From positions 142,403 to 206,402 of the forward strand of contig NZ_JAUDBQ010000006.1 in assembly GCF_030372105.1 (NCBI RefSeq): 64,000 bases of DNA, read 5' to 3'. Positions within the stretch are counted from its first letter, which is position 1. Each line of letters starts with the position of its first letter. Under the pieces are notes generated by a model that worked only from the letters and a program-made list of their open reading frames with translations, searched no databases and was not told where the DNA came from. Position numbers and translations under genes: made by a program. The stretch is from Cellulomonas cellasea (GTDB lineage: Bacteria > Actinomycetota > Actinomycetes > Actinomycetales > Cellulomonadaceae). Of the stretch, positions 63,967-64,000 are shown piece after piece.

Positions 63967-64000
63967 GTTTCCTTCCTGGTGGCGTGCGGCGGGGCGCCGC

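Overview
This 64 kb window is one contiguous piece of a very GC-rich actinobacterial chromosome. I infer a member of the Micrococcales, probably Cellulomonadaceae or a close relative. The reasons are the overall base composition, GTG starts with leaderless -10 boxes (TAnnnT six to eight bases before GTG), a WhiB2-type regulator, DUF3499 and TIGR03089 proteins, two LytR-CpsA-Psr (LCP) ligases, and a gene order that recalls the Mycobacterium tuberculosis Rv3255c-Rv3268 cell-wall region. The family is not certain. No rRNA, tRNA, CRISPR, insertion sequence or phage gene was recognised.

Layout. 0-3.5 kb: end of a sensor histidine kinase, a GtrA-like membrane protein, and purK-purE. 3.6-7.4 kb: two LCP proteins and rmlB, all on the minus strand. 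7.5-9.6 kb: two glycosyltransferases (GTs). 9.8-15.4 kb: a plus-strand operon with a Wzm/Wzt-type polysaccharide ABC exporter (Wzt has a C-terminal cargo domain), a methyltransferase ending in a coiled coil, and a GT2-GT4 fusion. 15.5-16.7 kb: a dolichyl-phosphate-mannose-synthase-like GT2 with a DUF2304 partner. 16.9-22.5 kb: an aminotransferase, a GtrB/CsbB-like GT, a GtrA/GtcA-like flippase, an acetyltransferase-ketoisomerase fusion and a YfhO-like membrane protein. 22.8-32.0 kb: a minus-strand operon of three GTs, a Wzx-like flippase, a DUF2142 membrane protein, a small anchored protein and a secreted protein with near-identical 321-bp repeats. 32.2-37.3 kb: a GT4, then rmlA, rmlC, rmlD and manA. 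37.5-44.4 kb: a 1341-residue methyltransferase/kinase-like/coiled-coil/GT2/GT4 protein, a polytopic membrane protein and an O-acyltransferase. 44.4-50.1 kb: TIGR03089, a GT-C-like protein, and an overlapping operon of PIG-V-like GT-C, GT2, ChbG-like deacetylase and methyltransferase. 50.2-64 kb: a transporter, whiB2, a giant GT2 membrane protein, DUF5719, wbbL-like rhamnosyltransferase, a degenerate metallopeptidase, DUF3499, galE, phosphomannomutase, Trm112-like protein, a cation diffusion facilitator and a glycine-betaine-type binding lipoprotein.

How it works together. All four dTDP-L-rhamnose genes are present, though rmlB lies 26 kb from rmlA, and manA plus phosphomannomutase feed mannose metabolism. 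The GTs build one or more surface polysaccharides, exported by the ABC route and probably also by a Wzx-like route. LCP proteins attach glycopolymers to peptidoglycan. The 16.9-22.5 kb operon looks like a complete outside-the-membrane decoration system for a 3-acetamido-3,6-dideoxyhexose. The most unusual items are the WbdD-like composite protein at 37.6-41.7 kb and the exporter-linked coiled-coil methyltransferase, which together suggest capped, length-controlled chains in a Gram-positive organism.
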